64,000 nt of DNA from Glaciecola sp. Its GTDB lineage: Bacteria > Pseudomonadota > Gammaproteobacteria > Enterobacterales > Alteromonadaceae. The number at the start of each line of letters is the position of its first letter. The first letter of the stretch is position 1. Positions 35,916 to 45,940 of this stretch are shown piece after piece. The stretch is taken from positions 1 to 64,000 of the forward strand of contig JAQXDG010000081.1 in assembly GCA_029251505.1 (NCBI GenBank), written 5' to 3'. Below the pieces are notes generated by a model. It made no database searches, was not told the origin of the DNA, and saw only the letters and a list, made by a program, of their open reading frames with translations. A program made the position numbers and the translations under genes.

Positions 35916-36794
35916 TTGGCTTATATCCAACTCAAAATCAATATGGTCGCCGATCATGTACAAGCCTTAGGTGATATGCTCACTGGTAATGGCGCACAAG
36001 CAGTAACCTATGTTGATGCCAAAGACACCCCGTTGTTTGAAATGCATCCAGGCGAAGAATTATTATGGCCAGATACACAAGTCATCGGATTATTTTCTGC
36101 TAGTGATGATATGCAGGCGATTATTGATCGTTTAGCCAAGTCCAAATTACTCCAAGATGAATTTGTCTATGTGCTAGACCCACTCGAAGATAAAGATTGG
36201 GAGCGTGAATGGATGGATAATTTCCACGCGATGCAATTTGGTACGCGTTTGTGGGTATGTCCTTCCTGGCGCGAAATTCCAGAACCTGAGGCCGTTAACG
36301 TGATGCTTGACCCAGGACTCGCATTTGGCACAGGAACACATGCTACGACGGCATTGTGCTTACGTTGGTTGGATAGCCTAGATTTAAACAACAAACGCGT
36401 CGTTGATTTTGGCTGTGGCAGTGGCATCCTAGGGATCGCAGCATTAAAATTAGGCGCAACCGATTTATTAGCGTTGGATATTGATCCTCAAGCATTGGTC
36501 ACTACGACAGAAAATGCAGAGCGCAACAACGTTGTAGACCGTCTTCGTGTCACCCTACCACAAGATAAACCTGAATATGAAGCCGATATCGTCTTAGCAA
36601 ATATCCTTGCAGCACCGTTACGTGAGCTGCGCGAAGTCATTAGTAGTTATTGTCTTTCAGGTGGAAAAATTATTCTCTCAGGCATCCTAATTGAGCAAGC
36701 TCAAGCCATTGCCGACCTCTACACAGCAGACTTTACCATTGATGCTATTGTCGAGGAGGGTGATTGGGCAAGTATCTCTGGAACAAAGCGATAA
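35916..36794 (+). CDS. prmA: PrmA, ribosomal protein L11 methyltransferase
   Basis: SAM-dependent enzyme that trimethylates L11. 292 residues, E. coli length 293. The N-terminal L11-recognition domain precedes the Rossmann domain with VVDFGCGSGILGIAALKLGA and the NILAAPL motif. The start is TTG (LAYIQLKIN read as MAYIQLKIN), with AGGA 9 nt upstream; the ORF track start lies inside the peptidase gene and would add 13 residues not found in the family. It begins immediately after the peptidase stop. Confidence 0.94.
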   Translation: MAYIQLKINMVADHVQALGDMLTGNGAQAVTYVDAKDTPLFEMHPGEELLWPDTQVIGLFSASDDMQAIIDRLAKSKLLQDEFVYVLDPLEDKDWEREWMDNFHAMQFGTRLWVCPSWREIPEPEAVNVMLDPGLAFGTGTHATTALCLRWLDSLDLNNKRVVDFGCGSGILGIAALKLGATDLLALDIDPQALVTTTENAERNNVVDRLRVTLPQDKPEYEADIVLANILAAPLRELREVISSYCLSGGKIILSGILIEQAQAIADLYTADFTIDAIVEEGDWASISGTKR

Positions 36795-36837
36795 TTATTG
36801 TCAAGCAAAAAAATACCAATTTGATTAAAAAATAGTC

Positions 36838-36866
36838 TTTTCAAATGCGCAAAAAAGGCGTAATAT
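36838..36866 (+). promoter_or_regulatory. Candidate dusB-fis promoter with GC-rich discriminator
   Basis: TTTTCA and TAATAT are spaced by 17 bp, followed directly by GC-rich TGCGCTCCCCTGACGG. A GC-rich discriminator is the mark of ppGpp/DksA-controlled promoters, and E. coli dusB-fis is known to be under growth-rate control. An inverted repeat GCGCAA/TTGCGC flanks the -10. Confidence 0.5.
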
Positions 36867-36970
36867 TGCGCTCCCCTGACGGATCTTAGGTTATTAATTG
36901 CACAATGTGGATGTTTTTTATTCGTATTTGATGATATATTCTGTTTTGTCTTTCGTGTGTGAGGTAGTGG

Positions 36971-37972
36971 TTGAATTCAACAATTCGTATCGGTCCCCAC
37001 ATGCTGGAGAACAACTTAATGCTCGCGCCAATGGCGGGTGTGACAGATAGACCTTTCAGGCAAATGTGCAAACAGATGGGTGCTGGTTTAGTGGTTTCCG
37101 AGATGCTCTCGAGTAACCCTAAAGTATGGCACACTGAAAAATCTAAAATGCGCATGGATCACACTGGCGAACATGGAATTCGTTCTGTCCAAATAGCGGG
37201 GTCTGACCCCTCCCTCATGGCTGAGGCTGCACAATTTAATGTCAGTAACGGTGCGCAAATCATCGATATCAACATGGGTTGTCCAGCAAAAAAAGTAAAT
37301 AAAAAATTGGCAGGCTCTGCATTACTGCAATTCCCGACACTCGTTGAAGAAATTCTCGACGCTGTCGTTAACAGTGTAGAAGTTCCCGTCACATTAAAAA
37401 TACGTACTGGCTGGGACGTTGATAATAGAAATGGGGTGCAAATTGCGAAACTTGCACAACAATACAATATTCAATCCTTAGCTGTTCACGGTCGAACGAA
37501 AGCGTGTATGTATAGAGGTAACGCCGAATATGACACCATCCGCGCCATCAAACGCGCAGTGGATATTCCGGTGATAGCCAATGGTGATATTACGTCACCA
37601 GAAACAGCGCAACACGTATTGCAACACACAGGTGCAGATGGATTAATGATAGGACGCGGCGCTCAAGGTAATCCTTGGATATTCCGCGAGATACTACATT
37701 TTTTTGCTACCGGTGAACGAATGCCAGAACCTTCGCTGTCAGAGCAGTGCACGGTCATGTTAGAGCATGTCGCTAACGTCCATGAATTTTATGGCGGGAT
37801 TAGCGGAGTCAGAATCGCTCGTAAGCATGTTGGTTGGTATATCGCTAAATATGATCAAGGAAGAGAATTTCGTGGACACTTCAATGCGATCGATGATGCT
37901 GCAGAGCAGCTCAATGCATTAGAAATGTTCTACTTACGACTTAGAAAGAACATGATTTCTTCAGTCGCCTAA
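36971..37972 (+). CDS. dusB: DusB, tRNA-dihydrouridine synthase B
   Basis: FMN-dependent enzyme that reduces uridine to dihydrouridine in tRNA D-loops. 333 residues. [27 protein letters not shown] (catalytic Cys near residue 102), [20 protein letters not shown] and [15 protein letters not shown] are all conserved. Start codon TTG with GAGG 7 nt upstream; no ATG gives the conserved N-terminus. It is the first gene of the dusB-fis operon, the arrangement found in enterics. Confidence 0.95.
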   Translation: MNSTIRIGPHMLENNLMLAPMAGVTDRPFRQMCKQMGAGLVVSEMLSSNPKVWHTEKSKMRMDHTGEHGIRSVQIAGSDPSLMAEAAQFNVSNGAQIIDINMGCPAKKVNKKLAGSALLQFPTLVEEILDAVVNSVEVPVTLKIRTGWDVDNRNGVQIAKLAQQYNIQSLAVHGRTKACMYRGNAEYDTIRAIKRAVDIPVIANGDITSPETAQHVLQHTGADGLMIGRGAQGNPWIFREILHFFATGERMPEPSLSEQCTVMLEHVANVHEFYGGISGVRIARKHVGWYIAKYDQGREFRGHFNAIDDAAEQLNALEMFYLRLRKNMISSVA

Positions 37973-37997
37973 TTTTCTTAAAAAAAGAGCAGTATTT

Positions 37998-38291
37998 ATG
38001 TTTGATCAAAATGCATCATCACCCTTTACAACTATCGTTACTACACCTGCACAAACAACTGCACAAAAGCCGTTGCGTGAGTCGGTTAAACAAGCAGTAA
38101 ATAAATACTTAAAGCAGTTAGAAAACACCAACATTGAAACTCTTTATGACATGGTATTGAGTGAAGTTGAAGCGCCATTATTAGAAGAAGTCATGACCTA
38201 TACGCGCGGCAACCAAACCAAAGCAGCCAACATGATGGGTATCAACCGTGGTACCTTACGTAAGAAATTAAAGCAATACGGCATGAGCTAA
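37998..38291 (+). CDS. fis: Fis, nucleoid-associated DNA-bending protein
   Basis: 97 residues (E. coli 98). The C-terminal helix-turn-helix [31 protein letters not shown] is nearly identical to the family consensus. The N-terminal beta-hairpin that contacts Hin/Gin-type recombinases is present ([12 protein letters not shown]). Cotranscribed with dusB, 25 nt downstream, and followed by a terminator. Confidence 0.98.
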   Translation: MFDQNASSPFTTIVTTPAQTTAQKPLRESVKQAVNKYLKQLENTNIETLYDMVLSEVEAPLLEEVMTYTRGNQTKAANMMGINRGTLRKKLKQYGMS

Positions 38292-38318
38292 TATTGCTGG
38301 GGCTCGCCCCACTAAAGA

Positions 38319-38340
38319 GCACCGTTAAGGTGCTTTTTTC
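38319..38340 (+). terminator. Terminator of dusB-fis
   Basis: AGCACC and GGTGCT around GTTAA, followed by TTTTT. A further GC-rich hairpin GGGGCTCGCCCC lies just upstream (38300-38311). Confidence 0.75.
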
Positions 38341-38393
38341 GTTTTACCGATTCGGTTATTTTTTCACTTTGCACCCACTATAAGATGATAATT

Positions 38394-39992
38394 ATGTCTA
38401 CTACTTCTCCCATTCGCCGCGCGTTACTAAGCGTATCTGATAAAACTGGCATCGTTGAATTTGCAACGGCATTAGTCGCTCAAGATGTTGAGTTACTCTC
38501 TACTGGCGGTACTGCTAAATTACTTGCAGAAGCCGGTTTACCCGTTATTGAAGTATCTCAATATACTGGTCACCCTGAAATTATGGATGGACGAGTTAAA
38601 ACATTACACCCGAAAATTCATGGCGGTATATTAGCGCGTCGTGGTAAAGACGATGCAGTCATGGCAGAAAACAACATACAGGGTATTGATTTAGTAGTTG
38701 TGAACTTATACCCATTCGCAGCGACCGTTGCAAATCCAGATTGTTCATTGGCTGATGCGATTGAAAACATCGATATCGGTGGTCCAACAATGGTGCGTGC
38801 TGCAGCCAAAAATCATAACGATGTAACGATTGTAGTGAACGCAAATGACTATGGTCATGTGTTACAACAAATGTCTGATAACAATGGCGCAGTTGATCAT
38901 GCCACCCGTTTTGATTTAGCTATTAAAGCATTTGAACACACAGCAGAGTATGATGGCATGATTGCTAACTATTTTGGGGCGCGTTTAGAGTCCACGGATT
39001 GCGCCACAGATTGTGAACACGATCACAGTGAGTTCCCACGTACTTACAATATCCAAGTCAGCAAAAAACAAGATTTACGCTACGGCGAGAATTCACATCA
39101 ATCTGCTGCATTTTATGTTGAAAATGATATTCAAGAAGCATCAGTCGCCACAGCAGAACAATTGCAAGGTAAAGAATTATCGTTTAACAACATCGCAGAT
39201 ACTGATTCAGCGTTAGAGTGTGTTAAAGAGTTCGCTGAGCCGGCCTGTGTTATCGTAAAACATGCTAATCCTTGTGGTGTCGCTTTAGGTGATGATATTT
39301 TAATGGCATATAACCGCGCTTATCAAACTGATCCAACATCAGCATTTGGTGGCATTATCGCGTTTAACCGTGAACTAGATGAAGCGACAGCCCAAGCAAT
39401 TATTGACCGTCAATTTGTCGAGGTGATTATTGCACCATCCATCAGTGCCGCTGCGCAAACTGTCTTATCTGACAAGCAAAATGTTCGTGTATTAGCATGC
39501 GGTGATTGGCAAGGTCAGCTGACTGACGGGTATGATTTTAAACGCGTCAACGGTGGCCTATTAATTCAAGAACGTGATTTTGGTATGGTTGAGTTAGATG
39601 ATTTAACGGTTGTCAGCAAAGTTCAGCCAACAGCAGAACAGCTACAAGACTTGCTATTTACGTGGAAAGTCGCTAAATATGTTAAATCAAATGCGATTGT
39701 ATATTGCAAAAATGGCATGACCATTGGTGTGGGTGCAGGGCAAATGAGTCGTGTATACTCTGCTAAAATTGCGGGTATCAAAGCAGCAGACGAAGGGTTA
39801 GTTGTCGAAGGTAGTGTGATGGCATCCGATGCATTCTTCCCATTCCGTGATGGTATTGATGCCGCAGCCGCCGCTGGTATTAGCGCGATTATTCAACCAG
39901 GTGGTTCAATGCGCGATCAAGAAGTCATTGATGCCGCTGATGAAGCAGGTATAGCAATGGTCTTTACTGGTATGCGTCATTTCCGCCACTAA
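38394..39992 (+). CDS. purH: PurH, AICAR transformylase/IMP cyclohydrolase
   Basis: Performs the last two steps of IMP synthesis. About 532 residues. The N-terminal MGS-like cyclohydrolase domain ([42 protein letters not shown]) is followed by the transformylase domain, with [11 protein letters not shown] holding the catalytic Lys-His. The ORF track begins at an ATG three codons upstream; the second ATG (MSTTSPIRR) fits homologues, but either could be used as no strong Shine-Dalgarno is visible. purD follows 29 nt later. Confidence 0.97.
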   Translation: MSTTSPIRRALLSVSDKTGIVEFATALVAQDVELLSTGGTAKLLAEAGLPVIEVSQYTGHPEIMDGRVKTLHPKIHGGILARRGKDDAVMAENNIQGIDLVVVNLYPFAATVANPDCSLADAIENIDIGGPTMVRAAAKNHNDVTIVVNANDYGHVLQQMSDNNGAVDHATRFDLAIKAFEHTAEYDGMIANYFGARLESTDCATDCEHDHSEFPRTYNIQVSKKQDLRYGENSHQSAAFYVENDIQEASVATAEQLQGKELSFNNIADTDSALECVKEFAEPACVIVKHANPCGVALGDDILMAYNRAYQTDPTSAFGGIIAFNRELDEATAQAIIDRQFVEVIIAPSISAAAQTVLSDKQNVRVLACGDWQGQLTDGYDFKRVNGGLLIQERDFGMVELDDLTVVSKVQPTAEQLQDLLFTWKVAKYVKSNAIVYCKNGMTIGVGAGQMSRVYSAKIAGIKAADEGLVVEGSVMASDAFFPFRDGIDAAAAAGISAIIQPGGSMRDQEVIDAADEAGIAMVFTGMRHFRH

Positions 39993-40021
39993 GGCTAGAC
40001 AGACAAATTTAGGAATTTATT

Positions 40022-41311
40022 ATGCAAGTATTAATCATTGGTAATGGTGGCAGAGAGCACGCACTCGCGTGGAAAGCCGCCCAATGCCAAGATGTAAGCA
40101 AAGTATTCGTCGCACCTGGAAACGCTGGCACTGCGCATGAAGCAAATTTAGAAAACGTGGATATCAGTGTGGGTGACATTGCCGGTTTAGTTAAATTTGC
40201 ACAAGACAACGCGATTGAATTAACGATTGTCGGTCCTGAAGCACCGTTAGTTGACGGTGTGGTAGATGCATTTACTGCTGCCGGTTTACCTTGTTTTGGT
40301 CCGACCGCTGCGGCTGCTCAACTAGAAGGTTCTAAAGCGTTTACTAAAGACTTTTTAGCGCGCCATCAGATCCCAACCGGTGACTATGAAAACTTCACTG
40401 AAATCGAACCCGCTTTAGCGTATGTTCGTGAAAAAGGGGCACCGATTGTCATCAAAGCCGATGGCTTGGCAGCTGGTAAAGGCGTCATTGTAGCAATGAC
40501 GTTAACTGAAGCTGAAGATGCAATCAAAGATATGCTTGCTGGCAATGCGTTTGGTGCAGCGGGCAGCCGTGTCGTCGTTGAAGAGTTCTTAGACGGTGAA
40601 GAAGCTAGCTTTATCGTCATGGTTGACGGCAAAAACATCGCGTCTTTTGCGACTTCTCAAGATCATAAACGTGTGGGTGATGGTGATACCGGTCTAAATA
40701 CTGGCGGTATGGGCGCTTATTCTCCCGCACCGGTTGTCACACCAGAAATACATGCACGTGTAATGGCCGAAGTCATCGAACCAACTGTGTCGGGTATGGC
40801 AGCAGAAGGCAATGATTATACTGGTTTCTTGTATGCCGGTCTGATGATCATGGCAGATGGCACACCAAAAGTCATCGAATACAATTGTCGCTTTGGTGAT
40901 CCAGAGACTCAGCCAATTATGTTACGTTTACAATCTGATTTAGTGGCGTTATGCTTAGCAGCAACTAAAGGTGAATTAGCCGACACCGTGATTGAGTTTG
41001 ATGCACGTCCAGCTGTCGGGGTTGTACTTGCTGCCGGCGGTTACCCTGGTGATTATGCCAAAGGTACCGTCATACATGGTCTCGGTGCGGGTGAATCAGC
41101 CACAGCCAAAGTATTCCATGCTGGCACAACGACCAATTCTGAAGGTCAGGTTGTGACTGCTGGCGGGCGTGTATTATGCGCCACGGCAATGGGTGATACG
41201 GTCACTGAAGCACAACAAGCGGCGTACACCTTAGCCAAAGAAATCACCTGGGATGGCATGTTCCATCGCAACGATATTGCCTATCGCGCCATTGCCAGAG
41301 AAAACCAATAG
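40022..41311 (+). CDS. purD: PurD, phosphoribosylamine-glycine ligase
   Basis: Second step of purine synthesis, joining glycine to phosphoribosylamine. 429 residues in the ATP-grasp fold: MQVLIIGNGGREHALAWKAAQ at the N-terminus, GPTAAAAQLEGSKAFTKDFLARH, DGLAAGKGVIVA and EYNCRFGDPETQPIM are diagnostic. Operon partner of purH, as in E. coli. AGGAATTTATT precedes the ATG. Confidence 0.97.
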   Translation: MQVLIIGNGGREHALAWKAAQCQDVSKVFVAPGNAGTAHEANLENVDISVGDIAGLVKFAQDNAIELTIVGPEAPLVDGVVDAFTAAGLPCFGPTAAAAQLEGSKAFTKDFLARHQIPTGDYENFTEIEPALAYVREKGAPIVIKADGLAAGKGVIVAMTLTEAEDAIKDMLAGNAFGAAGSRVVVEEFLDGEEASFIVMVDGKNIASFATSQDHKRVGDGDTGLNTGGMGAYSPAPVVTPEIHARVMAEVIEPTVSGMAAEGNDYTGFLYAGLMIMADGTPKVIEYNCRFGDPETQPIMLRLQSDLVALCLAATKGELADTVIEFDARPAVGVVLAAGGYPGDYAKGTVIHGLGAGESATAKVFHAGTTTNSEGQVVTAGGRVLCATAMGDTVTEAQQAAYTLAKEITWDGMFHRNDIAYRAIARENQ

Positions 41312-41320
41312 GAATTAAAC

Positions 41321-42223
41321 ATGTCAGCTAAACATCCCATTATTGCAATTACGGGTTCATCGGGTGCCGGTACGACTACCACCACCAATGCTATTCGTCA
41401 TATTTTTCGCAATTTGAATGTTAATGCTGCTGGGGTTAGCGGTGATAGTTTTCACCGTTACACCCGTCCTGAAATGGAACTCGAAATCCGTAAAGCACAA
41501 GAACAAGGTAAACATATTAGTTACTTTGGTCCGATTGCCAATGATTTCGAGTTACTCGAAAACCTATTTACTGAATACGGCAAAGCTGGTAGCGGTCAGT
41601 ACCGTCAGTATTTGCATACCTTTGATGAAGCCGTGCCGTTTAATCAAATGCCCGGTACATTTACCCCGTGGCAGGATCTGCCCAAAGGCACCGACTTATT
41701 ATTTTACGAAGGTCTACATGGCGGGATCTCAACCGAAGACCATGATGTGGCCAAGCATGTTGATTTGTTAGTCGGCATGGTACCTATTGTAAATTTAGAA
41801 TGGATCCAAAAAATCGTTCGTGACACGACTGATCGTGGCCATAGTCGCGAAGCCGTAATGAGTAGCATCGTGCGCTCATTGGATGATTATTTTCAATATA
41901 TCACACCACAGTTTTCACAAACCCATGTGAATTTTCAACGTGTACCTACCGTCGATACATCTAATCCTTTTAGTGCTCGTGAAATTCCCACCCAAGATGA
42001 AAGTTTTGTTGTGGTGCGTTTTCGCCGTGAAATGACCAATGTCGATTATCCATTTTTATTAAAAATGATTGATGGCGCCTTCATGTCACGCGTTAATACG
42101 ATTGTCGTGCCCGGTGGTAAAATGGGTCTAGCGATGGAATTGATCCTCACCCCTCTAATAAAAGATATCTTAGAAGCTAAGCGCCGAGCCAGTATTCAAA
42201 TGGATTGGGTTCAAGACAATTAA
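41321..42223 (+). CDS. prkB: PrkB, phosphoribulokinase-like protein
   Basis: 300 residues matching the bacterial PRK1/PrkB family. The phosphate-binding loop reads GSSGAGTTTTT, where threonine stands in place of the usual P-loop lysine, as in other PrkB proteins. GDSFHRYTRPEME, FYEGLHGGI, IVNLEWIQKI and VVPGGKMGLAMELI are conserved. No RuBisCO or other Calvin cycle gene is in the window, so phosphoribulokinase activity in carbon fixation should not be assumed. AGGAATTAAAC precedes the ATG 9 nt after purD, so it may belong to the purHD transcript. In E. coli prkB lies with yheSTU, here 18 kb away. Confidence 0.9.
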   Translation: MSAKHPIIAITGSSGAGTTTTTNAIRHIFRNLNVNAAGVSGDSFHRYTRPEMELEIRKAQEQGKHISYFGPIANDFELLENLFTEYGKAGSGQYRQYLHTFDEAVPFNQMPGTFTPWQDLPKGTDLLFYEGLHGGISTEDHDVAKHVDLLVGMVPIVNLEWIQKIVRDTTDRGHSREAVMSSIVRSLDDYFQYITPQFSQTHVNFQRVPTVDTSNPFSAREIPTQDESFVVVRFRREMTNVDYPFLLKMIDGAFMSRVNTIVVPGGKMGLAMELILTPLIKDILEAKRRASIQMDWVQDN

Positions 42224-42311
42224 TCACGAGTCGCTTGCTGCTATTAAGTGTCATTTGTAGTGCTTTGACAAACTTTGTAACATCATCCTAGCCCTAAATT
42301 AGCAAAATATA

Positions 42312-42339
42312 TTGGCTTTTTAGTCACTTACTTTATAGT
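42312..42339 (+). promoter_or_regulatory. Candidate ompR-envZ promoter
   Basis: TTGGCT and TATAGT with 16-bp spacing, about 30 nt before the ompR ATG. A separate TTGACA at 42265 has no good -10 behind it. Confidence 0.4.
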
Positions 42340-42371
42340 GTTAAGACAGTTTAGTTTTGGAGTACAGGTGA

Positions 42372-43097
42372 ATGGGTCAGGAAACCTCAAAAATTCTCGT
42401 TGTTGATGATGACATGCGCTTGCGTAGTTTATTGGAACGTTATCTAGTAGAGCAAGGCTTTCAAGTCCGGTCCGCAGCCAATGCAGAGCAGATGGATCGC
42501 TTACTTGAGCGCGAAAACTTTCATTTATTAGTCCTTGATTTAATGCTCCCTGGTGAAGATGGATTATCGATTTGTCGTCGCCTCCGACAAAAAGAAAACG
42601 AAATCCCGATCATCATGCTCACCGCCAAAGGCGATGAAGTCGACCGAATTATCGGCCTTGAAATGGGCGCGGATGATTACTTACCCAAGCCATTTAACCC
42701 TAGAGAGCTGTTAGCACGTGCTAAAGCCGTGTTGCGCCGTAAGTCTGTTGAAGCCCCTGGTGCGCCGGCACAAGCTGAGCAAATTATTGAATTTGCCACT
42801 TACCGACTCAATCTCGCCACCCGAGAAATGTCCACCAATGGCAAGCCAATGACATTGACTAGTGGCGAATTTGCAGTGTTAAAATCCCTTGTGACGCATC
42901 CCCGTGAACCGTTATCACGTGATAAGTTGATGAACCTCGCCCGTGGACGCGATTATGGCGCACTTGAACGCAGTATTGATGTGCAAGTGTCCCGCTTACG
43001 CCGCATGCTAGAACAAGATCCGACGAATCCGCGTTACATCCAAACGGTATGGGGATTAGGTTATGTCTTTGTTCCAGATGGTACAGATGTTAGTTAA
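42372..43097 (+). CDS. ompR: OmpR, osmoregulatory response regulator
   Basis: 241 residues. Receiver domain (about 8-120) with the phospho-acceptor in LVLDLMLPGEDG and the switch TAKGDEVDRIIGLEMGADDYLPKPFNPREL. The C-terminal winged helix (about 140-235) shows LTSGEFAVLKSLVTHPREPLSRDKLMNLARGRDY and the RSIDVQVSRLRRMLE recognition helix. Close to E. coli OmpR (239). Cotranscribed with envZ. Confidence 0.96.
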   Translation: MGQETSKILVVDDDMRLRSLLERYLVEQGFQVRSAANAEQMDRLLERENFHLLVLDLMLPGEDGLSICRRLRQKENEIPIIMLTAKGDEVDRIIGLEMGADDYLPKPFNPRELLARAKAVLRRKSVEAPGAPAQAEQIIEFATYRLNLATREMSTNGKPMTLTSGEFAVLKSLVTHPREPLSRDKLMNLARGRDYGALERSIDVQVSRLRRMLEQDPTNPRYIQTVWGLGYVFVPDGTDVS

Positions 43098-43151
43098 TAC
43101 TTGCATCTGTGCGTGTTTTGCCTGCAACACACTAAAGCAAAATTAATCACT

Positions 43152-44438
43152 ATGTCATTACTCCCTAAAAGTGCATTTGCCCAAACGGTACTATTAATTG
43201 GTGCGTTGCTGCTCGTCAACCAAGTTGTTTCCTACTTGTCGGTGACCTATTATTTTATTCAACCTAGTTATCAACAAATAAACTCATTGGTCGCCACTCA
43301 AGTCGATACATTATTTGATCAGGACATCATCAGTGACGATCAACGCCGTCAGCAATTTTCAGCTCGTACAGGGATTCAATTTTTAGCGCCACAAGAAGCC
43401 ATCATCGCTGGGTTAAATGATGCGACGTATTATCGTTTTATGTCCAGTCAGATTGCTAGTCAACTGGGTGGTGATACCGAAGTCCGACTCAGCACCCAAA
43501 TGCCGTACCGCATTTGGATCAATCCGCCACAAAATCCGAATATATGGATCGTCTTTCCCATGCCTGGTGTGGGTGAAACCAATTTTTCGCCCCTAACCAT
43601 CATATTGTTAGTGATTGGTATTTTGAGCGTCATTGGTGGATATGTGTTTGTGCTGCGAATGACACGGCCGCTGCGCGCATTACAAATTGCCGCTAAACAA
43701 GTTGGCCAAGGTGAATTTCCAGAACCCTTAGCGCCTAAAGGTGCGACCGAAATGCAAGCGGTGACACAGGCGTTTAACCAAATGGCTAACAGTATCAAAC
43801 GCTTGGAACAAGATCGTAATCTAATGACGGCAGGGATATCACATGACCTTCGTACACCATTAACACGTATTCGCTTGGCGACAGAAATGATGGATGAAAA
43901 ACATGATTGGGTTAAAGAAGGGATCGTACAAGATATTGAAGATATGAACGATATTATTGATCAGTTTATCGATTACGCCCGCCATGATCGTGAAGAACAA
44001 CGTGAACAATGTAATCTTAATAAAATAGTCGAAGACGTGGTGCAAGCTAGGCACTTTGATGATAATCATACCATTGCACAAAAGCTAACCCCTATTCCCG
44101 ATATCGCGCTGCGCCGAATTGCCATTAAACGTGTACTCGATAATTTAATTGAGAATGCGTTTCGCTATGGGTCTGATCATATAGAAATTCATACCAAGGC
44201 ATTATTTAAAGAAAAGCAAATTGTGTGTCAGATCCGGGATTTTGGCGCAGGCATTGAACCTGAACAACTTCCATCACTATTAAAACCGTTTACGCAAGGT
44301 GACAGCGCGCGCGGAAGTTCAGGCTCTGGTTTAGGGCTGGCGATAATTAAGCGTATTATTGATATGCACCATGGTCAGGTGAGTTTTACTAATCATCCTG
44401 ACGGTGGGCTGGTGGTCGAGTTCAGATTACCGATGTAA
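43152..44438 (+). CDS. envZ: EnvZ, osmosensor histidine kinase
   Basis: 428 residues: two membrane segments (about 10-32 and 145-165) enclosing a periplasmic domain, then HAMP ([18 protein letters not shown]). HisKA follows, with the phospho-acceptor in [21 protein letters not shown], and then HATPase_c ([31 protein letters not shown]). The ORF track starts 17 codons early; the ATG of [13 protein letters not shown] matches the EnvZ N-terminus and leaves a 54-nt gap after ompR. It forms the partner kinase of OmpR. Confidence 0.95.
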   Translation: MSLLPKSAFAQTVLLIGALLLVNQVVSYLSVTYYFIQPSYQQINSLVATQVDTLFDQDIISDDQRRQQFSARTGIQFLAPQEAIIAGLNDATYYRFMSSQIASQLGGDTEVRLSTQMPYRIWINPPQNPNIWIVFPMPGVGETNFSPLTIILLVIGILSVIGGYVFVLRMTRPLRALQIAAKQVGQGEFPEPLAPKGATEMQAVTQAFNQMANSIKRLEQDRNLMTAGISHDLRTPLTRIRLATEMMDEKHDWVKEGIVQDIEDMNDIIDQFIDYARHDREEQREQCNLNKIVEDVVQARHFDDNHTIAQKLTPIPDIALRRIAIKRVLDNLIENAFRYGSDHIEIHTKALFKEKQIVCQIRDFGAGIEPEQLPSLLKPFTQGDSARGSSGSGLGLAIIKRIIDMHHGQVSFTNHPDGGLVVEFRLPM

Positions 44439-44446
44439 TTGGTGTT

Positions 44447-44467
44447 ACCCCCTATTGATAAGGGGGT
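44447..44467. terminator. Hairpin between convergent envZ and hslO
   Basis: ACCCCCT and AGGGGGT, perfect 7-bp stem with a 7-nt loop, positioned between two convergent stop codons. There is no T tract on either side, so it may be a barrier rather than a true intrinsic terminator. Confidence 0.45.
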
Positions 44468-44475
44468 ATGACTCG

Positions 44476-45381
44476 TTATTGTTGAGTTGGACTGGCATCA
44501 GGATCGAATCCAGAGTGAATTGTTTCAACATCAAGTGCATCAAAACGGTACTCTTTATTACAAAATTGACAATGCATTTTAATATCACCATCTTCTTCGA
44601 CAATCTTAAGTAATTCTGTTTTATCTATATGCTGTAAGGCAATTATCGTGTTTTCACGCGAGCAATGACATTCAAATTTAACCGCAGCAGGCGTAAACAC
44701 TTCAACTTCTTCTTGATGATACAAGCGATACATCACATCGGTCGCTTCTAAACTAAATAATTCTTCGGCTTTAAGCGTATCAGTTAACGCGGCAATATGG
44801 GCAAAATCAGTGGATTCGGCAACATTGGTCGCCTCGCTACTGGTTGGTAAAATTTGCAATAATGTCCCGCCAGCCATTGGGTTTTCACCTTGCTGAGCAA
44901 ACAATCTGACTTGCGTCATTAGCTGCTCCGACTGTAAAAAATATTGTTCGATACAGCCCGCTAAACTCGGTTGTTCCAGTCCGACAATCCCTTGATAACG
45001 CTCACCTTCTTGTGGCGTAATGGTAATGACCAAATACCCTTTATCGAATAACGCTGAAAAGTCTTCAGGCAGTTCAGTGACCGTTTCATCCCAACGTGCT
45101 ACACCACGTAACTTCAGATCATGGGTACCATTAACTACTGCGTATTTGATGATCCCTTCAGATTGGATTTGCAGGCCAATTTCACCTTCAAACTTCAATG
45201 TTGCGTTAAGTAACGTTGTCGCCGCCATTAACTCACCGAGCAACGTTTGAATGATCGGAGGATAAGTATAAGAACTTAGAATATCGCGGTAAGTATCTTG
45301 TAATTGAACTAACTCACCTCGCACATTGGCTTGGTTAAACAAAAAACGCTGAACTTGATCAACACTTGCAATCCCAGACAT
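44476..45381 (-). CDS. hslO: Hsp33, redox-regulated chaperone
   Basis: 301 residues. The N-terminal chaperone domain (MAATTLLNATLKFEGEIGLQIQSEGIIKYAVVN) is followed by the C-terminal zinc redox switch with CHC (FECHCSRENT) and CQFC (HCQFCNKEY). Oxidation of these cysteines releases zinc and activates the holdase. Start preceded by AGAAGAG. Same strand as and 42 nt downstream of hslR, the usual heat-shock pair. Confidence 0.96.
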   Translation of the reverse strand: MSGIASVDQVQRFLFNQANVRGELVQLQDTYRDILSSYTYPPIIQTLLGELMAATTLLNATLKFEGEIGLQIQSEGIIKYAVVNGTHDLKLRGVARWDETVTELPEDFSALFDKGYLVITITPQEGERYQGIVGLEQPSLAGCIEQYFLQSEQLMTQVRLFAQQGENPMAGGTLLQILPTSSEATNVAESTDFAHIAALTDTLKAEELFSLEATDVMYRLYHQEEVEVFTPAAVKFECHCSRENTIIALQHIDKTELLKIVEEDGDIKMHCQFCNKEYRFDALDVETIHSGFDPDASPTQQ

Positions 45382-45423
45382 AGATACTCTTCTCTTGTTG
45401 TAATATTTAGTCGTATAACTAAA

Positions 45424-45801
45424 TTATTGGTGTTTTAAATGAATGATTTGGCGACGTTGCTTTTTATCCGGTTTGGTGTCCGGTTTAGGGCTATGAAACG
45501 CCGATAGTTTTCTTGCTTCTGCGTTTTTTTCACGCTTAGCGATACTTTCCGCCGTTTCGGTATACATCCCAAGAACCATTGGAGCAGCCCGGCGTTTATC
45601 AAAAATTTCAGTAATGACCAGCTCTTTGCTATCAAACCCAGCAGGTACTTTTAGGGTGGCATTTAACTCAACCGTTTTGCTCGGTTTAGTGCGCTGTCCA
45701 TTATAATGTATTTTACCTGCCTGCACAGCTTCACGCGCATTTGCTCGAGTTTTGAACAGTCTTGCTGCCCATAGCCACTTGTCGATCCGAACGTTTTCCA
45801 T
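45424..45801 (-). CDS. hslR: Hsp15, ribosome-associated heat-shock protein
   Basis: 125 residues with an N-terminal S4 RNA-binding domain (RIDKWLWAARLFKTRANAREAVQAGKIHYNGQRTKPSK) and a basic tail rich in lysine. Hsp15 binds 50S subunits carrying nascent chains and helps recycle them. Forms an operon with hslO. Divergent from gspC across 139 nt. Confidence 0.95.
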   Translation of the reverse strand: MENVRIDKWLWAARLFKTRANAREAVQAGKIHYNGQRTKPSKTVELNATLKVPAGFDSKELVITEIFDKRRAAPMVLGMYTETAESIAKREKNAEARKLSAFHSPKPDTKPDKKQRRQIIHLKHQ

Positions 45802-45940
45802 AATTTACACACTTATTGGTATTTTAAGACATAAATAGTTAACATAGTGTCTGTATATTTTACCCTATTCAGCGTATATTCATACAGCCAATTAGATACT
45901 AGCTCTACAAAATTGCATTTTTAATTTTACAACAAGAATA

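Noticed and set aside
41418-41771. 117-residue plus-strand ORF inside prkB.
   Set aside because: Alternative-frame shadow of prkB, no ribosome-binding site and no recognisable domain.
41321-42223. prkB as evidence of a Calvin cycle.
   Set aside because: PrkB-type proteins occur in non-autotrophs such as E. coli, and no RuBisCO or other cycle gene is in the window.
45872-45887. LexA-like box CTGTATGAATATACGC between hslR and gspC.
   Set aside because: Only one half-site matches, with two mismatches in the other half, and neither gene is a usual SOS target.
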